The position numbers were made by a program, and so were the translations under genes. Source: Fratercula arctica (taxonomy: Eukaryota; Chordata; Aves; Charadriiformes; Alcidae). Taken from it: a DNA stretch of 64,000 nt. Numbering within the stretch: the stretch's first letter is position 1; the number at the start of each line of letters is the position of its first letter. The stretch spans positions 30,384,355 to 30,448,354 of the forward strand of contig CANTUZ010000007.1 in assembly GCA_947846985.1 (NCBI GenBank), given 5' to 3'. Below are positions 49,413 through 61,188 of the stretch, piece after piece. Below the pieces are notes generated by a model. That model saw only the letters and a list, made by a program, of their open reading frames with translations, made no database searches and had not been told where the DNA came from.

Positions 49413-51111
49413 AATTTAAAAGGCAAGAACATACCAAACTAAATGTGACCTCAGAAAAATACTAGTTTTTTAAATAGAGAATTATGGAGTCTATTCTCTT
49501 ATTTCTACAAACAAAAAATTGCGTGCTAGCCTGACTCACTCTCAGCATTCGTGGAGTTAAGTCATGAAATCAAGCAGAAATGGAAGGAGGGGGTATGGAA
49601 GAAACTGTGGAAGTGTAAATGGCAGATGGAAACTCAATTCCCTTGGAAAGCGATTTCCATATCTCGCCCAATATCTTTCATTTTTTAGTACCATGTTTTA
49701 TAGAGTCAATAAGAGATAGCCGTGTGAATAACAGAAACACATTGGGAGTGAAAGGTGGCATGAGTACGGCTGTGAGACCCGTAGATACAGTATTCATATC
49801 CTTTGAAGTTAAAAGCTTTATTTTGCTGCTGTCAGTGTGGCAAATCTACTGTTCAGTCTGTAGTGGTGTATGCATCAGGGGCTGAGTGTTGGGGGTTTTG
49901 GATGATACGTCCTTCTGTCTCCAGCAGGCAGTTTGGTTGGTTTTGAAATCTGAAGAATGATAGTTGGGAATCCCCTTTTGTTTATAAATTGCTTAATCAG
50001 AAGAAAGCTCAGACCAATGACATTTAGCACCCATCGTAAACATTTCTGTGAAAAACAAGACCTGGTGTTAGACAAGTTGCTGGACTTACAACATCCATTC
50101 AGTCTTTTGATTCTGACACACATGGCATAATTGGACTACTATAAAATTCTATGTAAAATATTATATATGATGCTTGAGTCCAGTATCAGAAGACACTTCG
50201 TGGTTCTAAACCCCAGTAAATTAATTCACCTTGTCATCCCTCTTGGGCAGAAAAGTAGCGAGTGATTTTTAAGTAGATCTTTAAATAGCAGCAGCATTTT
50301 TCTTCATATTATTGCCTTACACTGTGTGTCAGATACAATAAAGAGAGAAACAAGTTGTCTGTTTGGGAATATGGCAATATCTTTGAACAAATCCAGATAA
50401 CTTCCAATCTGACAAGTAAGATAGACAAGTGTCAAAGCCTAATACGCATTAGAATAGCAGGAAAATGTCATATCCTGCTCATTTCCACATCACAGGTTTT
50501 ACTGTATGCTTAGTTATTAGGAAAGCATCAGGTACATCTGGGGGTTTTGACAGAAAAGTTTAGAGCAGATGGATGGATTAAATTTGTCAAGTGAAATACT
50601 CCCATTTTAATTTGCTGCTATTCAGCCTACAAGAAGGACAAGGTGAATTTATTTTGCTTTTTCTACGAGGAAGAAGATTAAAGGCTAAGACAAAGCTTTT
50701 TTAACTAGCTGCATAATTATTAGTAATAAAACAATCAAATGCTAAACAAGATAGCACAAAAGGGTGCTGTGTCTTGAGAATAACCCAAGTGAAAAATTCA
50801 CATTTTTTAAGGTTTGAAAATATATAACAACAAATATTGAAAGTAACATAGTTACTTTACTTTATAGTCTAGTTATAAATATTATAGTATTGCCTTTCTA
50901 AAACAAATAAAAATGTTTATAGAAAAAGAAGTATATTTACAATCACAAAATACTATACCTTTCAACTCAGGAATATTCTTACTTGTGTTTAGTCTTTGAT
51001 TTTTCCGGATAAGCCATAGAGACTCTGTTTCATCACTTTTCCACAAACATTGCTACATTCTATGATGGTCTCAAATTTTCAGCTGCCTTCAGTTAATATT
51101 GGAGTATGTCC

Positions 51112-51132
51112 CAAACAAAACAAAACAAAAAA
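51112..51132. repeat. (CAAAA)n simple repeat
   Basis: About four CAAA/CAAAA units in tandem; a short pentanucleotide microsatellite. Confidence 0.75.
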
Positions 51133-51829
51133 TTAGTTCTTGAAACCCTGAGAATAATTTTGTAACAAAATAACGCTATTCTCTTTTGGTATTTGTGAGA
51201 CAGCTTTGTAATGAAACATGCAAATCACTCAAATGTATTCTGCAGTTTTTGCAATTTTTGCGGAAAATATTTCTCTCTTCCATACACCACCTGGAAATAA
51301 TTACTAAGCTTTCAGTCAAAAAAGAGTGGTTTCAATCAAACTCAGTTTTTCCTTAAAATGATGGCGGGTTTTCACACCGATATGATAGCAATTGTACACT
51401 CAGGTTCCAAACAGACCTTTGCCCAATGAGTGTGTGTTGCAGCATTCGATTGTTTTCTGTGATTGTTTAAAGCAATATGTTAAACTCACACAGGAATGTG
51501 ATGGTAACACTTTGTAAACTTATTGCATTTTGTAGAATTGTACACATGAAGCTTTTAAAAAAGACTCTGGCTTAGTTTTGATTGTGAAATGTCTTTTTCA
51601 TAGGTACTCCCTTATGTAACCTGTATAACGTAAAATGGATTTCACAAGTAAAATCAAAAAGACCAGCTCAGAATTTTATTAATTCATACAGAGTTTGAAT
51701 AGTGTTTGTTTGATAAATTTTCAGCTGTAGATTGAATGTTTGTTTCTTTATGGATTACCATTTAGTTTAGATAGGCGTACAATTTAAATTAAATTTCATG
51801 ATACAGTCATCTGTATTCACAAAGCAGAA

Positions 51830-52290
51830 GGTCTGCAAGTCAGGCAAAGAATATCGGGCCACGGTATTTTGTGCGAGGACTGACAAAGAAAGCACTTAAC
51901 ACAGCCACTCTTGCAAAACACATTCAGAGAGTACATTCACAGATTTCCCCAAGGTTATCTCTGTTTACAGGCAGCGGAGAACAATGCAGTCTTCAAGAAA
52001 AAAATACATCTATGATTACTCTTATTGCAAAATTAAAGATGATGAATTGAAAAGAAAAGAATTAAGCGCGTTATAGGCTGTGACAAGTCCTTTCATGTCC
52101 CTTTACCCATTAGGAGGGCACACAGAAGCAGTCAGTTAAATTAAAGCCTAATAAAAGTTGCAAAATACTGGGCTGTTGCATGACTTATTGAAAACCTTTC
52201 ATCGACGAAAACATCATAACCATATATGTAAAATAGACGTCAGCGAATAAGTACATTAGGTGATTATTTGTGAAACAAAAGCATACGTGA
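51830..52290. promoter_or_regulatory. Enhancer-like block
   Basis: Non-repetitive sequence with a relatively high local number of CpG-containing words for this window (TCGACGAAAAC, AGACGTCAGCG, AAGCGCG). It has a CGTCA CRE half-site at 52238-52242 and several AATTAA-type cores. Retained CpGs in an AT-rich desert can indicate constraint. This is inference only. Confidence 0.28.
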
Positions 52291-52315
52291 AGCCCTGATG
52301 CATTTTTTTCAGTGG

Positions 52316-52348
52316 ATTTGGATGTTATTTCAGTTATTTGGATGTTAT
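52316..52348 (+). repeat. Short tandem duplication, 20-bp period
   Basis: ATTTGGATGTTAT occurs at 52316-52328 and 52336-52348, with similar flanks, giving two diverged copies of a 20-bp unit. Confidence 0.75.
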
Positions 52349-52796
52349 ATGCATTGTATTCTGTAGTCTTCTGTAATCTCTCTTTACCACTCTTTTTGTG
52401 CTATCATTGTGTCCCTTAGATGCGTCTATGTTCTGACTGTAGGAGAACTCTAAATGACCTTTGATTTCAAGAATAGCTGTATCAACATGAAGGGCAGAAA
52501 GACAAACTGGGCCAATTTTGGAATGATATTGAATGGAGCATTGCTCAGGGACAAGGCTTGCCACTGCATTACTGCAAAGGCTGTGCTGTCCTTCATCTTA
52601 AATGTACGAACAGGAGAATTTGAAGGCATTAAGGAATTCCTGCTGCCATTGCTATGAATGTGTCTGGATTAAGGATAGTTGGAGATAACAAGCTACATCT
52701 CTGTGGTTTTAACCACCCAAATCTGTTGCCATACACCTTAGTAAGCTGTAACTGCAGGGTGCAGTTAGAAATTTGTTTGAACTGATCAAGAATTAA

Positions 52797-52811
52797 GGGT
52801 GGGTGGGGGGG
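52797..52811 (+). other. G-quadruplex-capable G tract
   Basis: GGGTGGGTGGGGGGG has two single-T loops and a final G7 that can supply two further runs of three G. It is a weaker candidate than the one at 16000 because one loop must be a G. Confidence 0.55.
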
Positions 52812-53459
52812 AGCATGAGGGAAATGGAAAATGACTGGCATCATTTTTTGTGGAAATGTATCTGTTTTAAGGAGCTCTTGCCAGCACTACATTTATGATC
52901 AAACTGTGAAATGAATTGAGTCCCTGTGGCCCCCGAGTAGATAAGCTGGTGCTCCAGGCTGCAGCCACATCAGAGGAGCAGGGTCAGGCATTAGGCAGTC
53001 ACTGAGTTGTCCCCAAAGAGCCACTTCAACTTTCTACCGAGTGAGAGAAACCAACTCTATTAGTGAAGGCAAAGTCTGGAGGAAGAGACAACTTCTCCTC
53101 CTCACTTAAAATAAAGCGGAGAAGGGATTTAAGTCCAGACATTGCAGATGAATGCTCTCACACCCGAGCCTTCTGGCTGTTTATGATGAGCTTCTCCTTC
53201 CCTGGTTCTGCAACAATTGTGGTTTCATTCTGACAAAATCTGAAAACTTCAGTTTTGTTCCTATGATGGAATTATTATTTTGCAGCCAAAATATATTGCA
53301 TTTATTAAGATTACCAGATTTTGAAAGCAAAGGTGATACATTACGCTCATCTTTGATACAATTCCAATTGATAGTTGCTCTGAGTGAGCTGCAGCAATGT
53401 ATGTATTTTTAATCCAAAAAGATGGTCTGTACCAACTTCTGTCTTTGGACTTTTCATTG

Positions 53460-53460
<1 letters not shown>

Positions 53461-53490
<30 letters not shown>

Positions 53491-53496
53491 CCCCCC
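53461..53496 (+). repeat. T30-C6 homopolymer pair
   Basis: Thirty T followed by six C, then CAG-like AG at 53497-53498. On the minus strand this is G6 followed by A30, which could be a retroposon poly(A) tail, but no retroposon body or target duplication is evident. It is likely highly length-variable. Confidence 0.85.
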
Positions 53497-54291
53497 AGCA
53501 CTGGAGGGGATAAGCATGCTGCAAAGACCCATTTTAGAATGACACTGGAGTACACATACAAGGACGACCCCTGAAGTGCAGCTAATGGGCATTCAGTCCT
53601 CAAAACCACATCAAAAGTAGTTGAAATAAATTATCTCCAGCATGTATTATGTGGCCGTTTCAACACCCTTCCGACCCACTTCTATTGAAGTACAGATATA
53701 TCCAGAATTGACTAAATTTCTATCAGCTCCTGCTGTAGTGCAAGCTGAGGCACAAAACTTTTTGAAGTTATGTTAAGTGTATTTTAAAGTACTGGGAAGG
53801 ATATGGACAGTTATAATGATGATACTGTTACATAGGAAAATGGTTATACAGAAGAGAAATCACCCTCCAAAATTTGAAATACGAAGTCTTAGCTGGACAA
53901 GGTCAGTATTATTTGTGACACATTGCAGTTCACTTCAAGACTTTGTTGTAAGATTGCATGGTGGTGTATGCTATTGGTATGTGTAATTGGTAAATACAAA
54001 CTTCATGTGTTTGTTAAGGATGCATTGAATCTAGGTCTGCGCATACTGCTAGATTTAAATGTTAATAGGAAGAGAGGCATTCTTCAATGTCAGACAATCA
54101 TCAGTGGAGGGGTTCACTTGAAGAATCTCTAAGATGAAGTAATTTTTGTCTTGTTCTGTTCCTTTGTCAGTTTTTACATTTTATATCTTTACGTTATAAT
54201 TCAGTATTACATGTCAGATGAAATGCTCAGAAATAAACTGTTCTTTAAAAGTGAAAAATCAAAATGTCCTAATAGGGATACGTTTCCATTT

Positions 54292-54307
54292 AAAAAAAAA
54301 AAAAAAA
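54292..54307. repeat. Poly(A) run, A16
   Basis: Sixteen consecutive A with no recognisable retroposon attached. Confidence 0.8.
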
Positions 54308-55369
54308 CACCAACCTATCCCAATTAGCAATTTCTTATAGGAAATTGCTCTTTTCTTCATGGGGTATATCTGTCTAACAATTCAGCTCTGTCTGGATTTG
54401 ACTCATTCACTTTTCACTAGTGCACTGTCAACTAGGAGAGTGTGTGTAATACTCTTCTTCTCTGTGTTGTTGTGGGTTTTTCCTTCTATTATACTGTGTG
54501 GAAGAATTTTTGAGAATCTTGTACCCCGTGCTTGGAAGGTACCATGGTCTGAATACAAAACTGGTGTTCAATGTCTTTGATACTGATAGATATAAGAGGA
54601 GATAAAAGGTTTCAACCAAATGACTGCAGATTGTTCCAAGCCTCGGTGCTGGAGATACAAAAAAAGGTGCAAATCCAAATAAATTTTCTGCCTGCTTCTA
54701 TCAGCCACTTCTGTAATCCCTGTAACGTAGAGCAGATAGAAGGAAGATTGGAAGCATAAATTGGTAAGTGGCAGCTTTTTAACCATGTTGTACAGTAAAC
54801 CAAGCAGACATTAGTTCTTGGGACTGGTTCACAATTGATTTCTTCTCTGACTAAAAGCTATTTTCTATTTCAATATGTTTTTCCATTACTGACTTTTCAA
54901 TTTTATTTTTCACAGAACTTCCAGAAAATAACATTATTTTTTTTTCCTCAAATGAGCAATAGAACAAGTTCTTAAGGCATCTCAAAAAATGTCACTGGCA
55001 GGAAATGGACAGGTGAAAACCAGCTTGTTATTTTAGAATTCAATGAGTTTGTGTTTAAATTCCCTCCTTTCCATAAGATGTTGGATCTTGTAGTGCGCCC
55101 TCAGACAAATCAACTCGGGAGTTAGGATGGGCTGGGGAAGTCTGACTGGTCTCTTTGTATGTTGCAGAGACAGGAAAAGGAAGAGCTACGGTATAGCATG
55201 CAACGCGATATAAATACATGGAGTGAAAGGGCTGAAAGAAGGCAGCTATGTAGATTATGATGCTATGCTTTTAGGACAAGATAATCAATGAATGTGTATC
55301 ATATAGACATGGCATTGATTATACCATCAGAAAAAAAACACTTTTTAGGGAAGGACCCACTATTTCTAT

Positions 55370-55410
55370 CTTTTTCTTTTCTTTTCTTTTTCTTTTTTTT
55401 TTTTTTCTTT
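55370..55410. repeat. (CTTTT)n-like pyrimidine tract
   Basis: Forty-one bases of T with regular single C at roughly five-base spacing in its left half, then a T run. A polypyrimidine microsatellite. Confidence 0.8.
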
Positions 55411-55508
55411 TATAAGTAGGGTCCAAAACCATAAGTCACCAGATTCTGAGTGACTATTTATGAATTTTGATGGAGTTAGAGACTGGATTCCTCATAGTGT
55501 ACTTTGAG

Positions 55509-55551
55509 TACTGATAGTTACTGACACTTACTGATAGTAACTGATAGTTAC
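55509..55551 (+). repeat. Tandem 10-bp repeat, about four copies
   Basis: Units TACTGATAGT, TACTGACACT, TACTGATAGT and AACTGATAGT follow without gaps (55509-55548) and end in TAC. The 10-bp period is close to one helical turn, so any site in it would recur on one face of the DNA. Confidence 0.85.
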
Positions 55552-56764
55552 CCTTTCTAGTACTCTGCCCTATCGAAATTAGAAGTCCTTGCCTGTTTTG
55601 AAGAACTTGTTTAACATATTTGTGAGAACACTATGAAAAATAGCAATGATACTTTTACACTGTGTTTCTTCCTCAAAGAAGGTTTCAGGGAAAAACTTAA
55701 TACTGGTTAGCAGATAAAAAAAATTGGGGACTTGCAGGGTCTACCTGTAAATTTACGTTTTCAAAGTGTTGCCCTGATATATCTGTTTCTTATCTTTGGC
55801 TGTAAAAAGTAAAAGCTCATTTTTTAGGTAACACATTTTTAAGGTAATAACGTTATCATCTCCATGCTCAGCTACTGACCTTATACCACCTGAGAAACTT
55901 AAGTGGGTGTTCCCTTAACAATAAAAAGTGGGAGCTAATATCATTAATATATTTTTGAACCTGACTGTTAAATACTAGAATTATGTCCATTTGCAAAATG
56001 TAGCTCGCTTCCTATTCTTTTAATTGGAAAAATAATTTGAAGAATATATAGCCTTATAATTTTAGCCTCATTAATAGCACAACAGCAGATCTTAAACTCA
56101 CGTTGGGAGAATTTATTCCCTGAGAACTATTTCAGTAAGGTTGTTTACCTCTTTATATCCTGTGATGGCAGGTGTGATTTTTGGTCACAGTTTACTGCAT
56201 GTACATGTTATATTGCTGTTTAATTATAAAAAGGATTAATTAATTTGAGTTTTCATCTTGAGAGATGGTACTAAAATCTTGAAGGCCTTCTAATGACATT
56301 CTGGTGAAAGAGGTCAGAAATCTTTTTTCAAAATATCTACTCTTGCAACAATCCAGTTCTCTTTAGATCTTATCTGTAGTTCTAGTTTCATCCATCAATG
56401 TTGTGCATGGTTTTATATTGATTTCATACTTTAGAACTCTAATGGCTCTGTTTCAGATCTGTTTTGAAAAGGACAAGGCTAAAATGTAACTGGATACCCT
56501 TTCTGTGCTTCCATTTCAGAAAGAAAGACCTTGGACAAATAGAGGATTCCAATCTACTGCAATCTAAATTGTGTGAGTAGCTGCTGGTTTATGCAACATT
56601 TCCACTCCCTCAGAATCAGAAGAGATTAAATCATGGGCTACTTGTATTCTTAATGACACAATATGTATGTGGCTTGCCAAATCACCTGAGATGGAGCAAT
56701 GTTCACAGGATTTCAAAAAGGTAGTTTCAAATTGATTCCCATCTCATTACTGCAGTGAGTTTAC

Positions 56765-56794
56765 AAAAAAAGGAGAGAGAAAAAAAGAGAGAGA
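56765..56794 (+). repeat. 30-base pure purine tract
   Basis: A run of A and GA units without a pyrimidine, partly mirror-symmetric, so an intramolecular triplex is possible in principle. Confidence 0.75.
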
Positions 56795-57279
56795 TTTGAC
56801 CATTACCCTTTGTTAATGTTTCTGACTTGATCGTCACTTCTAAGTAGTTCTGTATTTTTGAACAATTGTATAGCAGTTTCTAAAGTCAAGAAAATCTGTT
56901 CCTTACTGAATTTTGATGGGTTGGTTTGTTTAGTTTCTAAATTAGAGGTACTAATTTAGGTTTCAGTCACATTTTGGTATTGATTTGTTTTAACAAAGAA
57001 TGAAGATTTACTGCAAATACCTCAGGAAGGCAAAGGATTACTTGTCTACTGGAACTGTGCTGGTGTGTAATGTAGTATTTTTAATGTTAAAATGAAAAGC
57101 GATAATCCCTTCCACAGGTTTCTTAATCTGCCTGAGAGGTGGGGGTTCACCTTTAGAATTCTCTGAAATGTATGAGTATTTTGGAGCACTGGATTTGAAC
57201 TTGTATTAAATGCTGGTCACACCAGCAGTTATTTGCCAGAGGCCGTTGTTCCATATGAGTTACAGGAGAGTTCACGGAA

Positions 57280-57715
57280 GTGTTAAGTTAGAATGGTCCT
57301 GAAAAAGTTATCTAGTCTATCGGAGCCAGAGGATAGGAGGAACAATTATATCTGAACAATTTCTGACAGATGTAACTACAGTGTTTTGCAAAAATATCAA
57401 CTGAAATGTTATGGGGTTTGCGTTTTTTCCTACATAACTTATTCCAAGGTTTATCTATCCTCAAAAGTAGCTAGGTTTTCCTAAAACCTAACCTTGGTGC
57501 AAATAAAGCTGATTATATCTAGTCTTAATAAGGTAGATACATGGTACAGTTGGTCACAGACCTCTTACTGCTGGCATTTTAAATATTGGAAATATGTTGC
57601 TATGCTTTTATGTTCTCGAACAAAAAGCCTGGAGTTCTTTCAGCATTTTCATGGTGGCTGTAGCTTAAACTTTTCCCATTGTCTGCTTGTCCTTCTTAAA
57701 CTTACTTAAGTGGAA
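57280..57715 (-). mobile_element. Old CR1-type LINE fragment, reverse orientation
   Basis: The plus strand reads as the reverse complement of a CR1 3' region, in the correct order: a CTAGTCTAT word (about 57312), TTTCTGACAGATGT (about 57360), ATTCCAAGGTTTATCTATCC (about 57450), GGTTTTCCTAAAACCTAACC (from 57474), then CCTGGAGTTCTTTCAGC (57628-57644), ending near GTCCTTCTTAAAC. Each agrees with a segment of old CR1 consensus sequences as I remember them. It is heavily mutated, 5'-truncated and without an intact reverse-transcriptase frame. The chance frame at 57494-57709 lies inside it. Boundaries are approximate. Confidence 0.72.
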
Positions 57716-58782
57716 CCCATTTGATGGTTATGTTTTTATCTAAGAATAAGGACAAAAGTTTACCTAAGGGTAAACCCATAATAGTAAGTAGATGATAAGC
57801 AATTTCTTCTTGATAAACATTGTCAAGGTGTGTACAAACTGTTTAATAGATTGCTCTGATATCTTTCCTCAAATTACTTCTCAGTTTCCTGATACCTCTA
57901 TCTGCCGTTTTACTTGATACCGTGTTCAACCTTCTCCAGTCTTCTGTAACCATACTTACTTTCCCCACTCTCTGAGAGAGATCAACATGCTCTTTAAAAT
58001 TCATTTAGCTGCTTCTTTGTAACGAACTTGCTTACTTCTTAAGAACTTGTTTATTGTTTGATTCTGAATATATTCAGTTACTTTGGTTTATGTGCCTTGG
58101 TAAAGTCATCACTGATAATTTTTTGAAATAACACCTATGTTCAGTTTCTCCCCAAGTACCATTATAGAAAGTTCACAGTAATATTGTTCTGTTAGAAAAA
58201 TCTTATTCTGCTTTTTAGCACGGAAGAGTGCAAGGTTTAACACTGCTCCATTACACAAATCCCAGGCCCCATAATGCTTTTGTCAACCTGCTTATAAAAT
58301 AGATAGGGCAGTTGCCAACACAGTAGATCAAAGGATTAAATATTTAATCTTTTAGAGGCTTTGCTCCTTAGGATCTACTGTCAAATGGTAAAGTCACTTA
58401 CTTTTGCTTTGAATGGCGAGTTCCTTAATCGTGAATGTCAGGAGATGTAGTCTGGAGAACAGATGAGAAATAAGAGTTAGGCATAAAGCAAGGACATGCT
58501 TAATATATGTAAGCTTGATTAAGGTAGCTCACGGAAGCAAGGCAGGGGACAGCTTTGCTTCTCTCTGTGATACGTGAAGATGAAATTAACAGCCAATTAT
58601 ATACAGGTCATGAATTACTTGTCCAGCAAGGACAAAAACAAAAATAAAAGGCTGTGTATTCTCTTGATATCTGTGCTTTTCTGATAAACTCTGTTTGTCA
58701 TTCCTCGTTTATACAGATTTAGTGATAAAAGAATGTCTCAAAAGGCTACTTAATGCCTGTTCTGCAGCCTTTACATTTTTGC

Positions 58783-58804
58783 TGTGTGTGTTGGAACACA
58801 CACA
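58783..58804. repeat. Inverted repeat, 10-bp arms, 2-nt spacer
   Basis: TGTGTGTGTT (58783-58792) and AACACACACA (58795-58804) are exact reverse complements around GG, so a short TG repeat faces a CA repeat. Confidence 0.85.
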
Positions 58805-59936
58805 AGATGAACATTTTTATTTTTAATATTTGCATAACAAAGCTGTTCAGTTCTTGTATTTTTCATGGTAAAGCATGCTCTTTTGGAATGAGAGGGGGGA
58901 AAAAAAGTGAAAGAACTTAGTTATAGGTGTGTAGCAATTCACATACCAAAATGTACCTGAAGCCTCTGCCAGAGCATCTGTAGTTGTTGAAATGGGCTGC
59001 GATCGCGTCTGAGCAGGACAGGGCACAAGGGTGTAAGCAGAATAAGTGCAGTGTGAGGTTTGTTTCCACACTGCTGTGTGCCTTGTAGTGGGTGATTATA
59101 TTGAAGCCTGTGGAAATGAGAAATAAATTGCTTATGTCAGGTCAATAGGGGTAGAAGGATCTGCAAGTCTGTAGTGAATTGATCCTGTTCACAACTGGGT
59201 TGTAATGGATGTGTGTACTCACTTCTTCGTTCCTCTAGGGAGATAAAATAACATAAATAAAACCCCTAGCCCTGTAGCATGCTTGAAACCTAATTTGCCT
59301 AAGGAAAGAAGCTCTTTTGGTCAGTAAATATGTATATCCATAGTACTTAACTAACCAAGTTAATTTATGAAACTGAAAAAAAAAAGAAGTGAAACACAAA
59401 AGCAGAGCTAATTTAATGACATCTCTATTGGCATTATTTCCAGTCTGCACATGGGCAGATGTTATGAGAGTCTACTAAACCACTGCTGAGAATCAGTTCA
59501 GTTCCTCAAAATTTCCATCTCATTAAATATCTATGTATGGAAAGCAATTTCTTCACTGTAGATAATAATTTTATTAACACAGCTATTAGCACTACAGCCT
59601 CTGACAAGGAAAGCGGAGTGTTAGAGAACATTTTTCTAAAAATAAGCAAATTTACATATGTTATAATAAACTCATAACTAACCCTTCTTAAACATGAGAA
59701 AAAGGAGACAAGGACCCCAAATTAAAATAATCAGAATGAAATAAAGGAATAAAAGATCTAACTAGAAAAAGCCCAAGCATTTTAGGATGGCAGTAAGATT
59801 TTCATGCAACTCGTTATGAACCTCAAAAGTTTCATGAGATTTAGTCCAAATAATCTGTAGCTCAATAACATATCCTATAGGTACATTATTCTTTTTCACC
59901 ATTCTTCTGAATTCCTTATCTGTTTTTTTCCTGTTT

Positions 59937-59954
59937 AAAAAAAAAAAAAAAAAA
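59937..59954. repeat. Poly(A) run, A18
   Basis: Eighteen consecutive A. It lies 61 bases before T24, in opposite orientation, so the two could pair. Confidence 0.85.
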
Positions 59955-60015
59955 TGCTCTTCAACCTCCCACACAAAATCATTGGGGGTTTTTGGTTTGA
60001 TAGTTTTTGGTGGCG

Positions 60016-60039
60016 TTTTTTTTTTTTTTTTTTTTTTTT
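60016..60039. repeat. Poly(T) run, T24
   Basis: Twenty-four consecutive T, the partner of the A18 run just upstream. Confidence 0.85.
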
Positions 60040-60819
60040 GGGAGAAAGCCAGAGAGAAGTGTGGAACAGTAAAGACTGGTGGGAGCAGATCTCAAGCTGT
60101 AGAGTGAGTGGTATCGATAATGGATATTGGTAAGCAATGAATGCAGGTGGAAAATCTGAGGGGATGAGCTTTCAGAGACAGTAATAATAAAAAGAAGTAA
60201 TGTGACCCTATTAGTCTCAACAGGGGAAGAGCAGGTAAGTCTTGATATATTGAATTACCCTCATATTTACTTTCTTTCCCTGCTCCCCTCAGAGGTTTCA
60301 AATGGAGGTCCAGTCAAGCAAGGCAGATGTTGGCAATATGACCTAGGACTTGTGCACATTTTTATATTTGTAGAGGAATCCCTTTCAAATGCATGCCTTT
60401 ACATTTTCAATGTAATGTGGAGGTTTTCTTCTACTTCAAAATTTCTATGTGTGTCTGTTTCCTACTCTAGTATGTACCAATCAATAAAAAAAATGTGGTT
60501 AGAAAATGCATTTCCCATTTATTCTCATTTGCTTAGCACTTTATAGCAGTGTATTTTAGTTTTAAAACAATAGTCAAATTATAGGAGTTGACATTTGTTG
60601 TTATTGAAACTCAGGACCTCCACAAACAAGCATCATACACTAGGGACAGGAGAACAAAGAAGCTGAAAACAAGGATAATTTGTTTTTTTTAACTCTGACT
60701 AAAATGAACATCGCTTTTTCTTTTCCTAAGAAATTCTACAAATCAAAAGTTAATAGCTCAGAAGGTATTCTTCTATGATACGTGAGAAATATAGTGAAAT
60801 TACTCTATATGTTTATACC

Positions 60820-60855
60820 TATATATACACACACGCACATATGCATGCACACACA
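60820..60855. repeat. 36-base alternating purine-pyrimidine tract (Z-DNA candidate)
   Basis: TA steps pass into CA, CG and GC-containing steps with strict alternation over 36 bases, including ACACACGCACATATGCATGC. Alternating CA/GC DNA is the known substrate for Z-DNA; the TA part favours it less. Structure is inference. Confidence 0.75.
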
Positions 60856-61188
60856 AACACAGAAACTCCCAAATATATATTCACATGGTGTTAACAACCT
60901 AGCCTAAATAAAAAGCAAGGAAATACAAAATTCAAGCTGTTTGCTTTGCCTTATCTATTTCCATTATGCATGGTAAATATTGCAGATCATATGGTCTAGA
61001 AAATCACATGCTGTTTGGAGACTCCTTCAGAGCTTTGCCACAACAGGGGATTGTAAGGATAGATGCAGTAGCAACTCTGAGTTTTCCAGACTTTGTTATT
61101 TAGCCGGACTCTTAATGATATCTGAGTTTATTTTTTGCATGTGTAGCTCCTTTACTTTCTGTGTTTTTTGATTAAACTCACCCTCTCT

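Larger units (their letters stand above)
47459..51829. other. Non-coding stretch, no gene recognised
   Basis: No gene is supported. It contains a (TA)8 with flanking T and A runs at 49092-49119, (TTTTTG)3 at 49392-49412 and a CAAAA repeat at 51112-51132. Confidence 0.55.
52349..57279. other. Non-coding stretch, no gene recognised
   Basis: No gene is supported. It holds a G-rich motif at 52797-52811, T30C6 at 53461-53496, A16 at 54292-54307, a T-rich pyrimidine tract at 55370-55410, a 10-bp tandem repeat at 55509-55551 and a purine tract at 56765-56794. A somewhat less AT-rich patch at 52930-53160 shows no recognisable feature. Confidence 0.55.

Noticed and set aside
51050..51075. ATTCTATGATGG word resembling the CR1 terminal octamer
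   Set aside because: Only one octamer-like word and no CR1 body upstream; too short to support.
58999..59006. GCGATCGC as a possible CpG-island remnant
   Set aside because: An isolated 8-bp palindrome; surrounding sequence is CpG-poor.
60202..60546. 114-codon plus-strand frame
   Set aside because: Hydrophobic by composition in T-rich DNA; no family recognised and no gene context.
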